A DNA stretch of 64,000 nucleotides from Oscillospiraceae bacterium (GCA_017829005.1 JAGAJF010000020.1:1-64000), one strand, 5' to 3'; shown: positions 42,416 to 52,683, counted from the stretch's first letter. A program made the numbers and translations. The notes: generated from the sequence alone by a model not told the origin.

Positions 42416-45400
42416 ATGGATTTTAATACTCAGAGAAAAATCGTAAGGCGGCTTGAGGAGAAAGGGAAAAATCCCCTCCTTTTCCTGCCCTGCCTTATTG
42501 CAAAATATGCGGTGATACTTTTTATGTCGGCTTGCCGCGCTGTTGATATGGCGCTGTCGGACAGTGATGGAAATTTTCTCGGCATAAAGCGTAAGCAGAA
42601 GGCGAAAAAGGCTTACGGCGACGTGCCCGTTACGGAAAACAGCTTCTTCTCCGAAAAGAAGCCCGAACGGAAAGCACCTCTGCCCTTCCGTCCCCTGTGG
42701 CAGAGGGCGATGTCTCTCCTGCTTGCCTGCGCTTTTGTTTCAATGAGCGCTGAGATATCCGCAGCTGCCGATGACGTTTCCCTGCAGAAATTTATCGCAG
42801 AGGCAAAGCAGCTTATTACTGCTTCTGAAATGACCTCTTATCGCTCCTCTATATACGAAGCTGACCTTTACACAAATTACAAGAATGACCCGAATTATGC
42901 CCTGCAGATAGAAAACGGCGCATTTAACGGTATGCCGAACCTTACCACCATAACTCTCGGCTATTCCGACAATATGTCTGTGGGCGCAAATAATTTTGTG
43001 AATCTTGCTCCCAATGCTGCCGTTTACATCAACACCGACACCAAGGAGGATTACGAAAAGGCGGCGGCTCAGATATCAAGCACTGAGGTCTCGAAAATTT
43101 GGGACTACAAGGGAAAGACCTACGCCGAAATACCCAAGGATATCCCCGTCCTCACCGCATACAGCGGCGTTGGAAAGGTGGTACTCAAGTGGGATAACCT
43201 TACTCCTGAGCCTGACGGATATGCAATTTATACATATTCAAACGGAAAATACAGCAGTAATCCCACCATTATATCTGCCGACAAGGCAACCGAGGGAGAC
43301 AGCTACAGAAATCGCTGCTCTGCCGAGATCAGCGGCACGTCGGGCAAGTCTCAGATATATGCAATAAGAGCGTTCAGAACTGTGACTGATTCCGACTATG
43401 ACGGTGATGGAACCCCCGATGTGAATGTTCCCCTTTACAGCAGGCAGTTTGCCCATTCGGGAAGCGCCGCTCCTCTTACCGCAGGCAAGCCCGATCTGTC
43501 CACTACAATGAGCAACAAGACTGTAACGGTGAATATCTCCGTGCCTGCAAAGGCTTCCGAGCCGTCCTACATTCTGCTTTACTGCAAGGACGAGGGAGAG
43601 ATTCTATATTCGCCCCGTCTGAAAATAACTCCCTCCCAGATGACAAACGGGGCATATTCCTTTGCTGACCCCGATCCGTTTGAGGGCGAGGGTGTCCGCT
43701 CCTATGTGGCTGTTGCCTATTATGATGTTCTGAACAGGGACGGTTCTCTTCTTACAAATCAGTATGTATACCCCGAAAAGGATACTTCCACAGCGGAATA
43801 TACTACTACTCGTTCTGCTGAACAACGAATTACAGACGCAGTTTTAAATTCCCCTACAGACTTTAAAGTAACACTTTCCCCCGACAAAAAGGTCTGGACC
43901 CTTACCTGGGTCCGACCCGAGGGTACTTCGGGCTTTGAGGTATATTACAGCGTTTACGCCAACGGCAGACCCATTATTGCCGAGACAAGCCGTTATCTGA
44001 ACGATTATGCCAAGATAAACGTAAATGACCCAAGCATTGCCCCCGGTGAAAATGTGGAATTTTCCGTTACTGCCCACGCTGACGGAATGACCAGCGGCGA
44101 GCCTGCCAAGACCACTGTTGAAGTTAATTCCCTCAACAGCGTTATCCTCAACAGCGTCCAGGGCGGAAACGAAAAGGCGACTATCGATTTCACCGCTCAC
44201 CCCGGTACAAAGCTTTATACCATAACTCTTATACACCCCGATGAAAACGGCACTGAAAGAACGGATTATGTGAAGATAAGCGAAAGCGACTGTGTAAAAT
44301 CGGGAAAAAATCTTATCTACACACTGACAGGTCTGCAGAATAATGTTCCTTATACAATTTCCGTTTCTTCCGACGCTGATACAGCGCTTTATTCCTCGGG
44401 AACAAAGACCGTAACCCCATCTCCCGCGCCTCAGCCTCCTGCAAAGGTATATGTCAAGCCTCTGGAGAACAGTGCGGTAGTTTCATGGGATATCGTTTAT
44501 AAGGAGGGTACATCTGAGCCTGTTGACGGATATATTGTAAGGATAGTGAGAGAATCGGGACAGACTGTGGTACCCGAAGAGAGAGTGGTTGGTCTTTCCG
44601 AATTTACTCCCAAGCAGAAGCTGGAAAATGATGTCAATTATTATGCATATGTAAAGTCATATGTGGTTATTGACGATAACCCTTCAATTGAAAGCGTTAC
44701 AGAGACCCGTTCCGACCTGTTCACCCCCACGGTTCAGGTTGACAATGTCCTTAACCTCACCGTTACCCCCTCGGGTAAGGTCATAAACATCAGCTGGACA
44801 GCGGTGAAGGGAGCTTCCGAATATATCCTCACAAGGACAAACCCCGACGGCAGCCAGAGCGAGATATACAAGGGTAACAAGACCTCTTATACTGATACCT
44901 TTGTGGACAATAAGGCAGTTTACACCTACAAGGTCAAGGCTGTCCGTACAGTTGACGGCAAGGATTACGTCAGCGAGTACAGCACCGAGCAGCAGGGAAT
45001 GATAAACTATTCACTTACCTCTGTTCAGGGTCTTACAGCCACAGGCGGCGACGGCTGCGTTATCCTTAAATGGGACAAGGTGGACGGTGCGGACGGCTAC
45101 TATGTTCAGTATTCCGAAAAGGACGCAAACAGCTGGACGACCATTGCAAATGTGGGACAGACCACCTTCACCCATACAGGTCTCAGAAACGGAGACATTT
45201 ACGATTACCGCATCATTCCCTATGTGACCATAAATAACAAGGAAGAGTCCGCCGATACCTTCGCTCAGAAGGTGACAGGCAAGGCAGGCATAAATCTTCC
45301 CGCTCCTGCCGATTTTACCGCTACCGCAGGAGACGGTCAGGTAACTCTCAAATGGACCGCTGTGAAGGGTGCAGAGGGCTACTGTGTATACCTTGTGGCA

Positions 45401-46501
45401 TATGACGGCACCGCATATCTCCTTGACAAGGTTTCAAAAACTACTGCTATCCATACAAATCTTTCCAACAATACCACCTTTACATATAAAGTATGCGCCT
45501 ATAAATATGTGGACGATGTTTTTGTTGAAGGAGACTTTTCGGTGGCAAAAACAGTTACTGTGGGCATTGAGCTGAATGCTCCCACAGACGTTACCGCAAA
45601 GGCAGGCAACGAGCAGATAACCCTTTCCTGGAAGAAGTCGGACGGAGCAGAGGGATATGTGGTATATGCCTACAATATGGCTCAGATGAGCTTTATTCCC
45701 GTTGGCATTGTAACAGGCACAAGCTTTGTTCATACCGGACTTATCGCAGGCAGGGAATACACCTATATGATAGCCGCATACAAGAATGTAAACGGCAGCG
45801 TTGTTTATTCTGGATATTCGCTTTCGGTAACGGCAACACCTGCCTCCTCAGGCGGCACCAAGCCCACCGACAACAGCAATGCCGAGGCAGGGGATTACCG
45901 TATTTTCATTACGGGAACCACTCCCTACGGAATGTCAAACAGCAATATCATTTCCGCATATGCAGGCAAGGGTGCGTTCAACACCGATATCGACGTGAGA
46001 TTTACCCTCAGCCCCGATACCGTGACAGCAATTCAGGACGTGCTTAATTTCTACGGCGAGGGAATTGAAAGCTTCCTTATTTATCCTATGGATATCGCCA
46101 TTTACAACGCAGGCACCAACACAAAGGCGACGATAAACGAGGGATATTATATGACCCTCACCATTCCCGTTCCCGATGAGCTGCTGCCCTATTCGGAGCA
46201 TATTTCCGTAGTACACGTGTCCGACCTGGGACAGCTTGAGATACTTCCCGCAATTCACGTAAATGTGGGAGGCGTTGATTGTATGCAGTTTACCGCAAAC
46301 AGCTTCTCGCCCTATGCATTCGTGGTATATCTCCCCGAAATAGGCGAGGACACCAGCGCAGGAACGCCTGCCGCCGCACAGGGAACCGCTCAGACAAGCA
46401 CAAGCGGTCAGTCCGCCGCATTGACATTCAGAAACACATATCTCCCCGAGCTTTACAGACGCAGAGCAAGAAACAAGGTTTACAGGATAGTGAACAGATA
46501 A
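42416..46501 (+). CDS. Large membrane-anchored fibronectin-III protein with a shared C-terminal domain and basic tail
   Basis: A 1361-residue surface protein. A basic N-terminus with a hydrophobic stretch (about 19-47, PLLFLPCLIAKYAVILF) precedes PFRPLWQR (90-97) and a signal-like helix (98-117). A short BspA-type leucine-rich patch (GAFNGMPNLTTITLG, about 168-182) is followed by about eight fibronectin-III-like domains between 240 and 1142, the clearest at 870-955, 963-1048 and 1054-1140. The C-terminal beta domain (1190-1306, MTLTIPVPDELL…SFSPYAFVVY) and the tail RRRARNKVYRIVNR (1348-1361) match the protein at 30922-31911. Likely an adhesin or scaffold. Confidence 0.85.
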   Translation: MDFNTQRKIVRRLEEKGKNPLLFLPCLIAKYAVILFMSACRAVDMALSDSDGNFLGIKRKQKAKKAYGDVPVTENSFFSEKKPERKAPLPFRPLWQRAMSLLLACAFVSMSAEISAAADDVSLQKFIAEAKQLITASEMTSYRSSIYEADLYTNYKNDPNYALQIENGAFNGMPNLTTITLGYSDNMSVGANNFVNLAPNAAVYINTDTKEDYEKAAAQISSTEVSKIWDYKGKTYAEIPKDIPVLTAYSGVGKVVLKWDNLTPEPDGYAIYTYSNGKYSSNPTIISADKATEGDSYRNRCSAEISGTSGKSQIYAIRAFRTVTDSDYDGDGTPDVNVPLYSRQFAHSGSAAPLTAGKPDLSTTMSNKTVTVNISVPAKASEPSYILLYCKDEGEILYSPRLKITPSQMTNGAYSFADPDPFEGEGVRSYVAVAYYDVLNRDGSLLTNQYVYPEKDTSTAEYTTTRSAEQRITDAVLNSPTDFKVTLSPDKKVWTLTWVRPEGTSGFEVYYSVYANGRPIIAETSRYLNDYAKINVNDPSIAPGENVEFSVTAHADGMTSGEPAKTTVEVNSLNSVILNSVQGGNEKATIDFTAHPGTKLYTITLIHPDENGTERTDYVKISESDCVKSGKNLIYTLTGLQNNVPYTISVSSDADTALYSSGTKTVTPSPAPQPPAKVYVKPLENSAVVSWDIVYKEGTSEPVDGYIVRIVRESGQTVVPEERVVGLSEFTPKQKLENDVNYYAYVKSYVVIDDNPSIESVTETRSDLFTPTVQVDNVLNLTVTPSGKVINISWTAVKGASEYILTRTNPDGSQSEIYKGNKTSYTDTFVDNKAVYTYKVKAVRTVDGKDYVSEYSTEQQGMINYSLTSVQGLTATGGDGCVILKWDKVDGADGYYVQYSEKDANSWTTIANVGQTTFTHTGLRNGDIYDYRIIPYVTINNKEESADTFAQKVTGKAGINLPAPADFTATAGDGQVTLKWTAVKGAEGYCVYLVAYDGTAYLLDKVSKTTAIHTNLSNNTTFTYKVCAYKYVDDVFVEGDFSVAKTVTVGIELNAPTDVTAKAGNEQITLSWKKSDGAEGYVVYAYNMAQMSFIPVGIVTGTSFVHTGLIAGREYTYMIAAYKNVNGSVVYSGYSLSVTATPASSGGTKPTDNSNAEAGDYRIFITGTTPYGMSNSNIISAYAGKGAFNTDIDVRFTLSPDTVTAIQDVLNFYGEGIESFLIYPMDIAIYNAGTNTKATINEGYYMTLTIPVPDELLPYSEHISVVHVSDLGQLEILPAIHVNVGGVDCMQFTANSFSPYAFVVYLPEIGEDTSAGTPAAAQGTAQTSTSGQSAALTFRNTYLPELYRRRARNKVYRIVNR

Positions 46502-46516
46502 GTTATAGCTTAAAAT

Positions 46517-46541
46517 GCCGCTTGTCCATTGGGCAGGCGGC
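46517..46541 (+). terminator. Hairpin after the fibronectin-III protein gene
   Basis: GCCGCTTGTCC pairs with GGGCAGGCGGC over 11 positions with two wobbles and a 3-nt loop; the following AGATTATTTAT is only moderately T-rich. Confidence 0.45.
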
Positions 46542-46575
46542 AGATTATTTATAATATATCTCTCTGAACAAAGAA

Positions 46576-46618
46576 AAAAGAGTGACCCTTCGGTATTTTT
46601 CCGAAGGGTCACTCTTTT
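46576..46618. terminator. Strong bidirectional terminator
   Basis: AAAAGAGTGACCCTTCGG (46576-46593) pairs perfectly with its 18-bp complement (46601-46618) over a T-rich loop, with A and T tracts on both sides. It ends the plus-strand surface gene and the minus-strand clpX. Confidence 0.92.
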
Positions 46619-46715
46619 ATCATTTATCCGATTTTTTCTTTTCCTTAGTCTTTACGATCTTTGGAGCCGATTTTTCCGTCAAGCAGCTTTCGGTAACGAT
46701 GACCTTGGAAATTCC

Positions 46716-47906
46716 CTACTCGGAGGGGGCGTTAAACATTGTATCCTGGAGTATTCCCTCAACAATGGCACGAAGTCCTCTTGCGCCTGTTTTCTGCTTT
46801 ATCGCTTCGGCAGCAATGGCAGTGAGGGCCTTTTCCTCAAACTCAAGCTCGATACCATCAAGCTTGAAAAGGTGCTTGTACTGCTTGACAAGGGCATTTC
46901 TGGGCTCCGTGAGTATCTGGACCAGAGCCGCCTCGTCCAGCTCGTCAAGAACGGTGATAACGGGAAGTCTGCCCACCAGCTCGGGGACCATACCGAATTT
47001 TACAAGGTCCTGAGGAGTTACGTCCTTGAAAATGTTCTTCTCCTTTTCGGCTCTGCTCTTGATGTCAGCACCAAAGCCGAGAGTTGTGGAGTCCTTGCGC
47101 TTTTTGATGGTCTGCTCAAGACCGTCAAAAGCACCGCCGCAGATAAAGAGAATATTTTTGGTGTTTACCTGTATGCATTCCTGATTGGGGTGCTTTCTTC
47201 CGCCGTTGGGGGGGACGTTGGAAACAGTGCCCTCAACGATTTTCAGAAGTGCCTGCTGAACTCCTTCACCGCTTACATCACGGGTAATGGAGGTGTTCTC
47301 GGACTTTCTTGCTATCTTGTCTATCTCGTCAATGTAGATAATGCCTCGTTCAGCGGCTTCAACATCATAATCCGCTGCCTGTAAGAGCCTTACAAGGACG
47401 TTTTCAACATCGTCGCCCACGTAACCTGCCTCTGTAAGAGTGGTGGCGTCGGCAATGGCGAAGGGAACGTCAAGTATCTTTGCAAGGGTGGAGGCGATAA
47501 GGGTCTTTCCTACACCTGTGGGTCCAAGCAGGATAACGTTTGATTTCTGCAGCTCCACATCGTTTTTTTCTTCCTTGCCCGAAGAAATTCTCTTATAGTG
47601 GTTGTAAACCGCAACGGAAAGGGCGATCTTCGCCATATCCTGACCGATCACATACTCGTCGAGAACCTTTTTGATCTCTGCGGGCTTTTTTATCTTGAAC
47701 TCGTGGGGAGCGTTCATCTTTTCAAGTCGCTCAAAATGCTCGGGGTCGGGGATATATCCCAGCTGGTCGTTGTTCATAAGCATTTCGTAGCAGTAAACAA
47801 CACAGCTGTCGCAGATATTTGCTCCTCCTGCGGAAAAAACATTCTGAGCCGCTGTTTCGGGTCTGCCGCAGAAGCTGCAGCGCTTTGGTCCTCTTTCCGA
47901 CGGCAT
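46716..47906 (-). CDS. clpX: ATP-dependent Clp protease, ATP-binding subunit ClpX
   Basis: ClpX unfolds tagged proteins and feeds them to ClpP. The 396-residue protein has the N-terminal zinc-binding C4 domain (CSFCGRPE…CDSCVVYC), Walker A GPTGVGKT, the GYVGDDVEN pore loop, Walker [11 protein letters not shown] and the sensor [10 protein letters not shown]. Standard length. ATG 47906 has AAAGGA at a suitable distance; an ATG 9 bp upstream is also possible. It is third in the order tig-clpP-clpX. Confidence 0.97.
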   Translation of the reverse strand: MPSERGPKRCSFCGRPETAAQNVFSAGGANICDSCVVYCYEMLMNNDQLGYIPDPEHFERLEKMNAPHEFKIKKPAEIKKVLDEYVIGQDMAKIALSVAVYNHYKRISSGKEEKNDVELQKSNVILLGPTGVGKTLIASTLAKILDVPFAIADATTLTEAGYVGDDVENVLVRLLQAADYDVEAAERGIIYIDEIDKIARKSENTSITRDVSGEGVQQALLKIVEGTVSNVPPNGGRKHPNQECIQVNTKNILFICGGAFDGLEQTIKKRKDSTTLGFGADIKSRAEKEKNIFKDVTPQDLVKFGMVPELVGRLPVITVLDELDEAALVQILTEPRNALVKQYKHLFKLDGIELEFEEKALTAIAAEAIKQKTGARGLRAIVEGILQDTMFNAPSE

Positions 47907-47992
47907 TGTAACCATTCCTTTCCTTGGGGAAAATCTATGTTTCTATAAATTTTGCCCTGCCGCCGAAACGACAGCAGAGCAAATGATCAGTT

Positions 47993-48583
47993 TTATCTGT
48001 GCTCTATGACCTTGTCAATGAGACCGTATTCCATTGCCTCCTGGGCAGTAAGGTAATTGTCTCTCTCGGTATCACGCTCGATAACATCAAGAGGCTTGCC
48101 TGTGTTCTTGGCAAGTATCTCATTGAGCTTCTTGCGGGTGTATACCATATGGTCTGAGTGTATCTTGATATCGGTGCACTGTCCGGAAATTCCGCCGCCC
48201 GAAATAAGGGGCTGGTGGATAAGAATTTCCGAATTGGGAAGAGCAAATCTCTTGCCCTTTGTGCCTGCGGAAAGGAGAAATGCTCCCATTGAAGCCGCCA
48301 TACCCATACAGATAGTGGAAACATCGCACTTGATATACTGCATAGTATCGTAAATTGCCATTCCTGCGGTTATAACGCCGCCGGGGCTGTTGATATAGAA
48401 GGAAATATCCTTTTCGGGATCCTGTCCCTCGAGAAACAGCATCTGGGCGATAACAAGACTTGCGGTGGTATTATTCACTTCCTCGGACAGAATGATTATT
48501 CTGTCGGTGAGGAGCCTGGAATAAATATCCATACTGCGCTCGCCTCGTCCGGTCTGTTCAACAACATATGGCACTAAGCTCAT
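47993..48583 (-). CDS. clpP: ATP-dependent Clp protease proteolytic subunit ClpP
   Basis: The 196-residue serine protease forms the barrel of ClpXP. The catalytic residues are Ser98 in [11 protein letters not shown], His123 in [10 protein letters not shown] and an Asp near 172. The N-terminal FLTDRII-type axial loop ([16 protein letters not shown]) is present. GGAGGTG precedes the ATG. It lies 35 bp after tig. Confidence 0.98.
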   Translation of the reverse strand: MSLVPYVVEQTGRGERSMDIYSRLLTDRIIILSEEVNNTTASLVIAQMLFLEGQDPEKDISFYINSPGGVITAGMAIYDTMQYIKCDVSTICMGMAASMGAFLLSAGTKGKRFALPNSEILIHQPLISGGGISGQCTDIKIHSDHMVYTRKKLNEILAKNTGKPLDVIERDTERDNYLTAQEAMEYGLIDKVIEHR

Positions 48584-48618
48584 TCAGAAACACCTCCGAA
48601 ATGTATTTAAGCGGTAAA

Positions 48619-49899
48619 TTACTTGATAACTGCGCTGTCCTTTACAAGCTTGGAAGCCTCGGTAACAAGCATATCAGTCTTGAGAGTTGCAGGGCTTACC
48701 ACGCTCATAAGCTGGTTGAGGGGAAGCTTGTAGGTCTCGGACATCTTCTTGAGTTCTTCCATGACCTGCTCGTCAGTTACCTCGATGTTCTCAAGCTTTG
48801 CGATCTGCTCGAGAGCCAGTCTCAGCTTAACGGTCTTTTCAGCCTGATCCTTGAAGGTATCTCTGAAAGCAGCCTCGTCCATACCTGTGAAGGAGAGGTA
48901 CATAGGAAGATCAAGACCCTGCTGGGAAAGTCTCATCTCAAAATCCCTTACCATATCGTCAATCTTATGCTCGAACATTACCTGAGGGATCTCAGCGTTC
49001 ATCTTTTCGATCACTTTGTCATAAACAGCGTTCTCGGCAGCTGCGTCGGCATTTTTGGAAGCATTCTCCTCAAGCTTCTTCTTGAGGTCAGCCTTCAGCT
49101 CATCAAGAGTATCGAACTCGGAAGTATCCTTTGCGAAATCATCGTCAAGGTCGGGAAGCTCGGTTGCCTTGATCTCGTGGAGCTTGATCTTGAACTCAGC
49201 AGGCTTGCCTGCAAGCTCTTCCATCTGATAATTCTCGGGGAATGTTACATTGATGGTGAAGTCCTCGCCTGTGGACTTGCCGACGATCTGCTCCTCGAAG
49301 CCGGGAATGAACTGACCGGAACCGATCTTGAGGCTGAAGCCGTTCTCCTTGCCGCCGTCAAATGCCTTACCGTCCATAAAGCCCTCGAAGTCGATAACAA
49401 CGGTATCGCCGTTTTCAACTGCTCTGTCCTCGATGGTGATAAGTCTGCCGTTTCTCTCCTGCATAGACTTCAGCTGGTTGTCAACGTCCTCGTCGGTAAT
49501 AGTCTTGACAGTTTTTTCAACTTCTATTCCCTTATAATCGGAGATCTCTACCTCGGGCTTAGCGATGCACTTTACCTTGAAAGCAACGCCTGTGTCCTTG
49601 GAAAGAGCGGTAACGTCGATCTCGGGGCGGTCAACTACCTCAATGCCTGCCTCGTCGATAGCCTTGCCTACAACAAAGGGAACCATTGCGTTAACAGCGT
49701 CATCATAGAAGCAGCTCTCGCCGTAAAGCTTCTCGATCATCTTACGGGGAGCCTTGCCCTTTCTGAAGCCGGGAACGTTTATCTTATTCTTTGCCTTCTG
49801 GTAAGCAGCCTGTACAGCGGACTCAAACTCCTCTGCGGAAGCCTCCACCTCAAGCTCATAAATGTTTGTTTCAATTTTATTTGTAGATTTTAAGCTCAT
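48619..49899 (-). CDS. tig: Trigger factor
   Basis: The ribosome-bound chaperone and prolyl isomerase, 426 residues. The ribosome-docking signature is PGFRKGKAPRKMIEKLYG (about 44-61). An FKBP-type domain (about 160-245) includes GDTVVIDFEGFMDGKAFDGG, and the helical C-terminal arms follow. GGAGG precedes the ATG. First gene of the tig-clpP-clpX operon; a -10 box TATAAT (49938-49943, minus strand) has no good -35 partner. Confidence 0.97.
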   Translation of the reverse strand: MSLKSTNKIETNIYELEVEASAEEFESAVQAAYQKAKNKINVPGFRKGKAPRKMIEKLYGESCFYDDAVNAMVPFVVGKAIDEAGIEVVDRPEIDVTALSKDTGVAFKVKCIAKPEVEISDYKGIEVEKTVKTITDEDVDNQLKSMQERNGRLITIEDRAVENGDTVVIDFEGFMDGKAFDGGKENGFSLKIGSGQFIPGFEEQIVGKSTGEDFTINVTFPENYQMEELAGKPAEFKIKLHEIKATELPDLDDDFAKDTSEFDTLDELKADLKKKLEENASKNADAAAENAVYDKVIEKMNAEIPQVMFEHKIDDMVRDFEMRLSQQGLDLPMYLSFTGMDEAAFRDTFKDQAEKTVKLRLALEQIAKLENIEVTDEQVMEELKKMSETYKLPLNQLMSVVSPATLKTDMLVTEASKLVKDSAVIK

Positions 49900-49999
49900 T
49901 TACAACATCCTCCATTTTAATACAAGAATATAAAAAGATTATACCATAGTTTTTTTAATAAAGCTATAGCAATTTTGATATTTCTGCATTTTGCACAAA

Positions 50000-50686
50000 T
50001 TACATTATTTTAACAGGGCAAAATTGCACATAATCGGCGGAAACAAGCCGAAATTCAATGCCGTCTCTCTCGCCGTTCACCGCATACTGATGCCCCTTTC
50101 CGTGAACGTGACCGTAATAGCACTTTTTGATATTATGCTTATACATCACATCAAGCAGGTCGGGGTTGTACTCGTTTCCGTAAAGGGGGGGATAATGCAG
50201 AAAGACTATTGGCTCAAGCCCTGCCTGCTCGGCGGAAGCAATGGACGTCTCCAGACGGTTTGCCTCCCTTGCCAGCACCTTGGCATCGGCAGGCTCACTG
50301 TCATCATTTATCCAGCCTCGGGTGCCGCATATTCCGAAGCATTCGTAGGCGTAATGGTTGTTGTGCAGGATATGTATGGTGCCAAAGCCCTTTTCCTCAA
50401 GAAATCTATTCATTTTGGCGGCAGTGTTCCACCAATAATCGTGATTGCCCTTGAGAATTATTTTTTGACCCGGAAGCTCGTGGATAAATCGGAAATCGGG
50501 GTCTGCCTGAGCAAGTGACATCGCCCAGGATATATCCCCGGGAATGACTATCGTGTCATCTCCGGATATCTCTCTTGTCCAGTTTTCCTTTATCCGCTCC
50601 ATATAGTTGTCCCAGCCGCCGAAAATATCCATCGGCTTGTTTACCGACAGGGACAGGTGCAGATCTCCCATTACAAAAAGCGCCAT
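50000..50686 (-). CDS. Metallophosphoesterase
   Basis: A 228-residue calcineurin-like phosphoesterase. Metal and catalytic motifs appear in order: GDLHLS, GDISWAMS, LKGNHDYWW, a mid-domain FLHYPPLYG and GHVHGKGH. The insertion of Trp-rich segments (GTRGWINDD) fits the YkuE/YpsC-type cytoplasmic group rather than nucleases. Substrate unknown. ATG 50686 follows GGAAAGGA; the ORF could open 39 bp earlier without a ribosome site. It may share a transcript with thrC upstream. Confidence 0.88.
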   Translation of the reverse strand: MALFVMGDLHLSLSVNKPMDIFGGWDNYMERIKENWTREISGDDTIVIPGDISWAMSLAQADPDFRFIHELPGQKIILKGNHDYWWNTAAKMNRFLEEKGFGTIHILHNNHYAYECFGICGTRGWINDDSEPADAKVLAREANRLETSIASAEQAGLEPIVFLHYPPLYGNEYNPDLLDVMYKHNIKKCYYGHVHGKGHQYAVNGERDGIEFRLVSADYVQFCPVKIM

Positions 50687-50751
50687 TTTATTTCCTTTCC
50701 AAAACAGCGTTGCCGCGGCAGCCACGATGAAAGGGTGACTTTAATGATATA

Positions 50752-52245
50752 TTACAGAGAAAGGGATTTAAGAACAAAATCCTTCATTTCGTCTCTGCCG
50801 ATCACGCCTGTGAAGCGGATTTCCTTGTCTTTAAGCTCTGCAAGAGACTTGGGAACATCATAGCCCGAAACCTGATGGAGCTTCTCAACCTTGTCAAACT
50901 CGTCCATATCGCCTGCTGTGCCATTGATAGCCTCAAGAACGGCGGTGCTGAACTTGTATGGGCTTGCGGTGGAAGCGATAACGGTCTTGGTATTGTCCCC
51001 CGTAGCCTTCTTGTAATCCTCGTATACCTTAACGGCAACAGCTGTGTGAGTGTCGAGAGTGTAGGAATATTTGTCGTAAATTTCCTTTATGCAAGCCTTG
51101 GTCTGAACATCGTCGCAGCAGCCTGCGGCAAAATCAGCCTTGAGCTTTGCCTTAACATCATCGGTGACCTCGTATCTGCCCTCGGTTGCCAGCTTTCCGA
51201 ACCAATCTCTTATCTGAGCGTCATTCTCGCCGCACATAATGTAGAGAAGTCTCTCAAGATTTGAGGAAATGAGAATGTCCATAGAGGGGGAAACGGTGGT
51301 GATGAACTTTCTGTTTCTGTCATAAACGCCTGTGTTGATGAAATCTGTGAGAACGTTATTTGCATTTGAAGCGCAGATAAGCTTGTTAACGGGCATACCC
51401 ATATTCTTTGCGTAGTAAGCCGCAAGGATATTTCCGAAATTTCCTGTGGGAACAACAACGTTTATCTTGTCCCCCGCATTTATCTCTCTGTCCTTGACCA
51501 GCTCCGCATAGGTGGATATGTAGTAGATTATCTGAGGAGCAAGTCTGCCCCAGTTGATCGAGTTAGCGGAGGAGAACATCATTCCGCCGTCGGAAAGCTT
51601 CTGCTTTATCTCATCATTGGTAAATACAGCCTTAACGCCGTTCTGGCAGTCGTCGAAATTGCCGTTTAATGCGCAAACTGTAACGTTCTTGCCTTCCTGA
51701 GTAGCCATCTGACGCTTCTGCATAGCGGAAACGCCGTCCTGGGGATAGAACACCATAATGGAAGTGCCCTCAACGTCAGCAAAGCCCTCAAGAGCAGCCT
51801 TGCCCGTGTCGCCCGAGGTAGCAACGAGGATAACCACCTTCTTGTTGATGCCTGTCTTTTTCAGAGAAGTTGTGAGCAGGTAGGGGAGTATCTGGAGCGC
51901 CATATCCTTGAAAGCGCAGGTAGGACCGTGCCACAGCTCCAGGACATAGGTGCCGTCGAAAAGGTGAGATATCTCCGCAATATTTGCAGTTGCGAAGCTC
52001 TTGTCGTTGTATGCGCTCTCGGTGCAGTATTTAAGCTCAGCGTCGGTGAAATCGGTAAGGAACTTCTTGAAGATGTATGCCGCTCTCTCGGCATAGCTCA
52101 TATCTCCCAGGCTCACGATCTCGTCCATAGAAATGGAGGGTATCTCGGAGGGAACGAAAAGTCCTCCGTCTGCGGAAATGCCCTGAACGATGGCTTCTGC
52201 AGAGCTGATCTTTACTTCGCTGTTTCTGGTGCTTTTGTAAAACAT
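50752..52245 (-). CDS. thrC: Threonine synthase
   Basis: A PLP enzyme converting O-phosphohomoserine to threonine, 497 residues, the long class found in yeast and many Firmicutes. The PLP lysine is Lys113 in GPTCAFKDMALQ; the phosphate-binding region includes ATSGDTGKAALEG and VPTGNFGNILAAYYAK. The N-terminus MFYKSTR and the GGLFVP motif are typical. It starts 57 bp after yraN, so it is likely at the end of the rplS-yraN operon or has its own weak promoter. Confidence 0.97.
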   Translation of the reverse strand: MFYKSTRNSEVKISSAEAIVQGISADGGLFVPSEIPSISMDEIVSLGDMSYAERAAYIFKKFLTDFTDAELKYCTESAYNDKSFATANIAEISHLFDGTYVLELWHGPTCAFKDMALQILPYLLTTSLKKTGINKKVVILVATSGDTGKAALEGFADVEGTSIMVFYPQDGVSAMQKRQMATQEGKNVTVCALNGNFDDCQNGVKAVFTNDEIKQKLSDGGMMFSSANSINWGRLAPQIIYYISTYAELVKDREINAGDKINVVVPTGNFGNILAAYYAKNMGMPVNKLICASNANNVLTDFINTGVYDRNRKFITTVSPSMDILISSNLERLLYIMCGENDAQIRDWFGKLATEGRYEVTDDVKAKLKADFAAGCCDDVQTKACIKEIYDKYSYTLDTHTAVAVKVYEDYKKATGDNTKTVIASTASPYKFSTAVLEAINGTAGDMDEFDKVEKLHQVSGYDVPKSLAELKDKEIRFTGVIGRDEMKDFVLKSLSL

Positions 52246-52302
52246 ATCAAATAATCTTTCCTTTCTGAAATTTATATCTGAAGCGGTATGACCGCTGTTT
52301 TT

Positions 52303-52683
52303 TTATAATGTGCTGTCCCCGCCGCCGTCATAGGCATTGTCGAGGTAGGAAAATTTAACTATTTTCCCGTTTTTTACGGTAACTTCCGAAATGTCAAATC
52401 TCGGCTGAAGCTCGTGAGGATATCTGAAGGAATACTCCTTTGCCGCATTTATTATAAGACTTCGCTTTCGCTTACCCACCGCCTCCGCTCCGCTTTCAAG
52501 AGCGGAAATGTCACGGGTCTTGACCTCCACAAAGGCGATGATACCGTCTTTTTTGGCAATGATATCTATCTCCCCGCCCTTGATGCGGAAATTTCTGCGG
52601 ATAATTTCGTATCCCGACTTTTTCAGATAATAAGCCGTAAGCTCCTCGCCCAGCTTACCCGTTTCACTCCTGCTTTGCCGCAT
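52303..52683 (-). CDS. yraN: YraN/UPF0102 family endonuclease-like protein
   Basis: A 126-residue protein of the Holliday-junction-resolvase-like UPF0102 family. The nuclease core is visible: GEELTAYYLKKSGYEII, GGEIDIIAKKDGIIAFVEVK (acidic and E-V-K motif) and the following helix. It overlaps rnhB by 20 bp, the usual neighbour. Its role may be in recombination or transformation. Confidence 0.93.
   Translation of the reverse strand: MRQSRSETGKLGEELTAYYLKKSGYEIIRRNFRIKGGEIDIIAKKDGIIAFVEVKTRDISALESGAEAVGKRKRSLIINAAKEYSFRYPHELQPRFDISEVTVKNGKIVKFSYLDNAYDGGGDSTL

Noticed and set aside
46515..47384. A 289-codon open frame antisense to clpX
   Set aside because: It lies over the ClpX AAA core and begins within the terminator region; no family pattern.
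48568..49893. A 441-codon open frame antisense to tig
   Set aside because: It is the mirror of a strongly conserved chaperone gene, has a Leu/Ser-rich composition typical of such shadows and has no ribosome site.
52281..52310. Hairpin AGCGGT/ACCGCT with a T run on the plus strand
   Set aside because: No plus-strand gene ends here; on the minus strand, where the genes run, there is no T run after the stem.
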